Shown here piece by piece: positions 14,043-14,063 of a DNA stretch of 14,063 nt (its first letter is position 1; every line of letters starts with the position of its first letter). This stretch comes from an uncultured Eggerthellaceae bacterium. Its GTDB lineage: Bacteria > Actinomycetota > Coriobacteriia > Coriobacteriales > Eggerthellaceae. The stretch covers positions 1,512 to 15,574 of the forward strand of contig CAJURZ010000030.1 of assembly GCA_910588905.1 (NCBI GenBank). Direction: 5' to 3'. The notes beneath the pieces are model-generated. The model ran no database searches, had not been told where the DNA came from, and saw only the letters and a program-made list of their open reading frames with translations. A program made the position numbers and the translations under genes.

Positions 14043-14063
14043 TTTCGTGCGTCCTTTCAATCG

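Noticed and set aside
1..14063. tRNA, rRNA, CRISPR array, insertion sequence or integrase
   Set aside because: I looked for cloverleaf-like patterns, regularly spaced repeats, terminal inverted repeats with a transposase, and recombinase motifs, and saw none by eye.

Overview
The window looks like part of a mobilisable element, either a plasmid or an integrated conjugative/mobilisable element, from a high-G+C Gram-positive bacterium. Three things point to a member of the Coriobacteriia such as the Eggerthellaceae: G+C-rich codon use, LPXTG-type cell-wall anchoring with a dedicated sortase, and lipobox signal peptides. The taxonomic call is inference from style and was not tested by a search. 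No replication initiator, integrase, transposase, rRNA, tRNA or CRISPR array was seen.

Layout. (1) Positions 2-4488, plus strand: a surface module. A large cell-wall-anchored adhesin, cut by the left window edge, has six CnaB/SpaA-type domains, two VaFE-type repeats and a YPKTG sorting signal. A terminator hairpin follows, then a class B-type sortase. (2) Positions about 4320-8640: a visibly A+T-richer cargo region. It holds a lipoprotein (plus strand), a tightly coupled two-gene minus-strand module (a 223-aa TIR/Rossmann-like protein followed by a 498-aa protein with a PD-(D/E)xK-like motif and a hydrophobic, probably membrane-embedded C-terminal half), a small charged protein transcribed divergently from that module, and a 69-aa minus-strand protein. 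(3) Positions 8645-11609, minus strand: the mobilisation block. It reads mobC, a HxH relaxase, two short ORFs separated by a single in-frame stop, and a zinc-finger-like lipoprotein gene interrupted by an in-frame TAA. (4) Positions 11610-11870: a non-coding, inverted-repeat-rich stretch that is the best oriT candidate. (5) Positions 11871-13533, minus strand: overlapping parA-parB partition genes. They are driven by a probable promoter whose -35 box sits in the centre of a perfect 18-bp-arm palindrome. (6) Positions 13665-14042, minus strand: a conserved protein of unknown function.

How it fits together. ParA/ParB would maintain the element, and MobC plus the relaxase would nick and transfer it from the IR-rich region. 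The adhesin/sortase pair would display a long surface protein that could serve host adhesion or cell-cell contact during transfer. The A+T-rich middle is accessory cargo. Its coupled two-gene module is the most interesting candidate for an undescribed system, plausibly defence or inter-element competition, but that function is inference only. Two in-frame nonsense codons in the mobilisation operon suggest the accessory end of that operon is decaying or unusually decoded.
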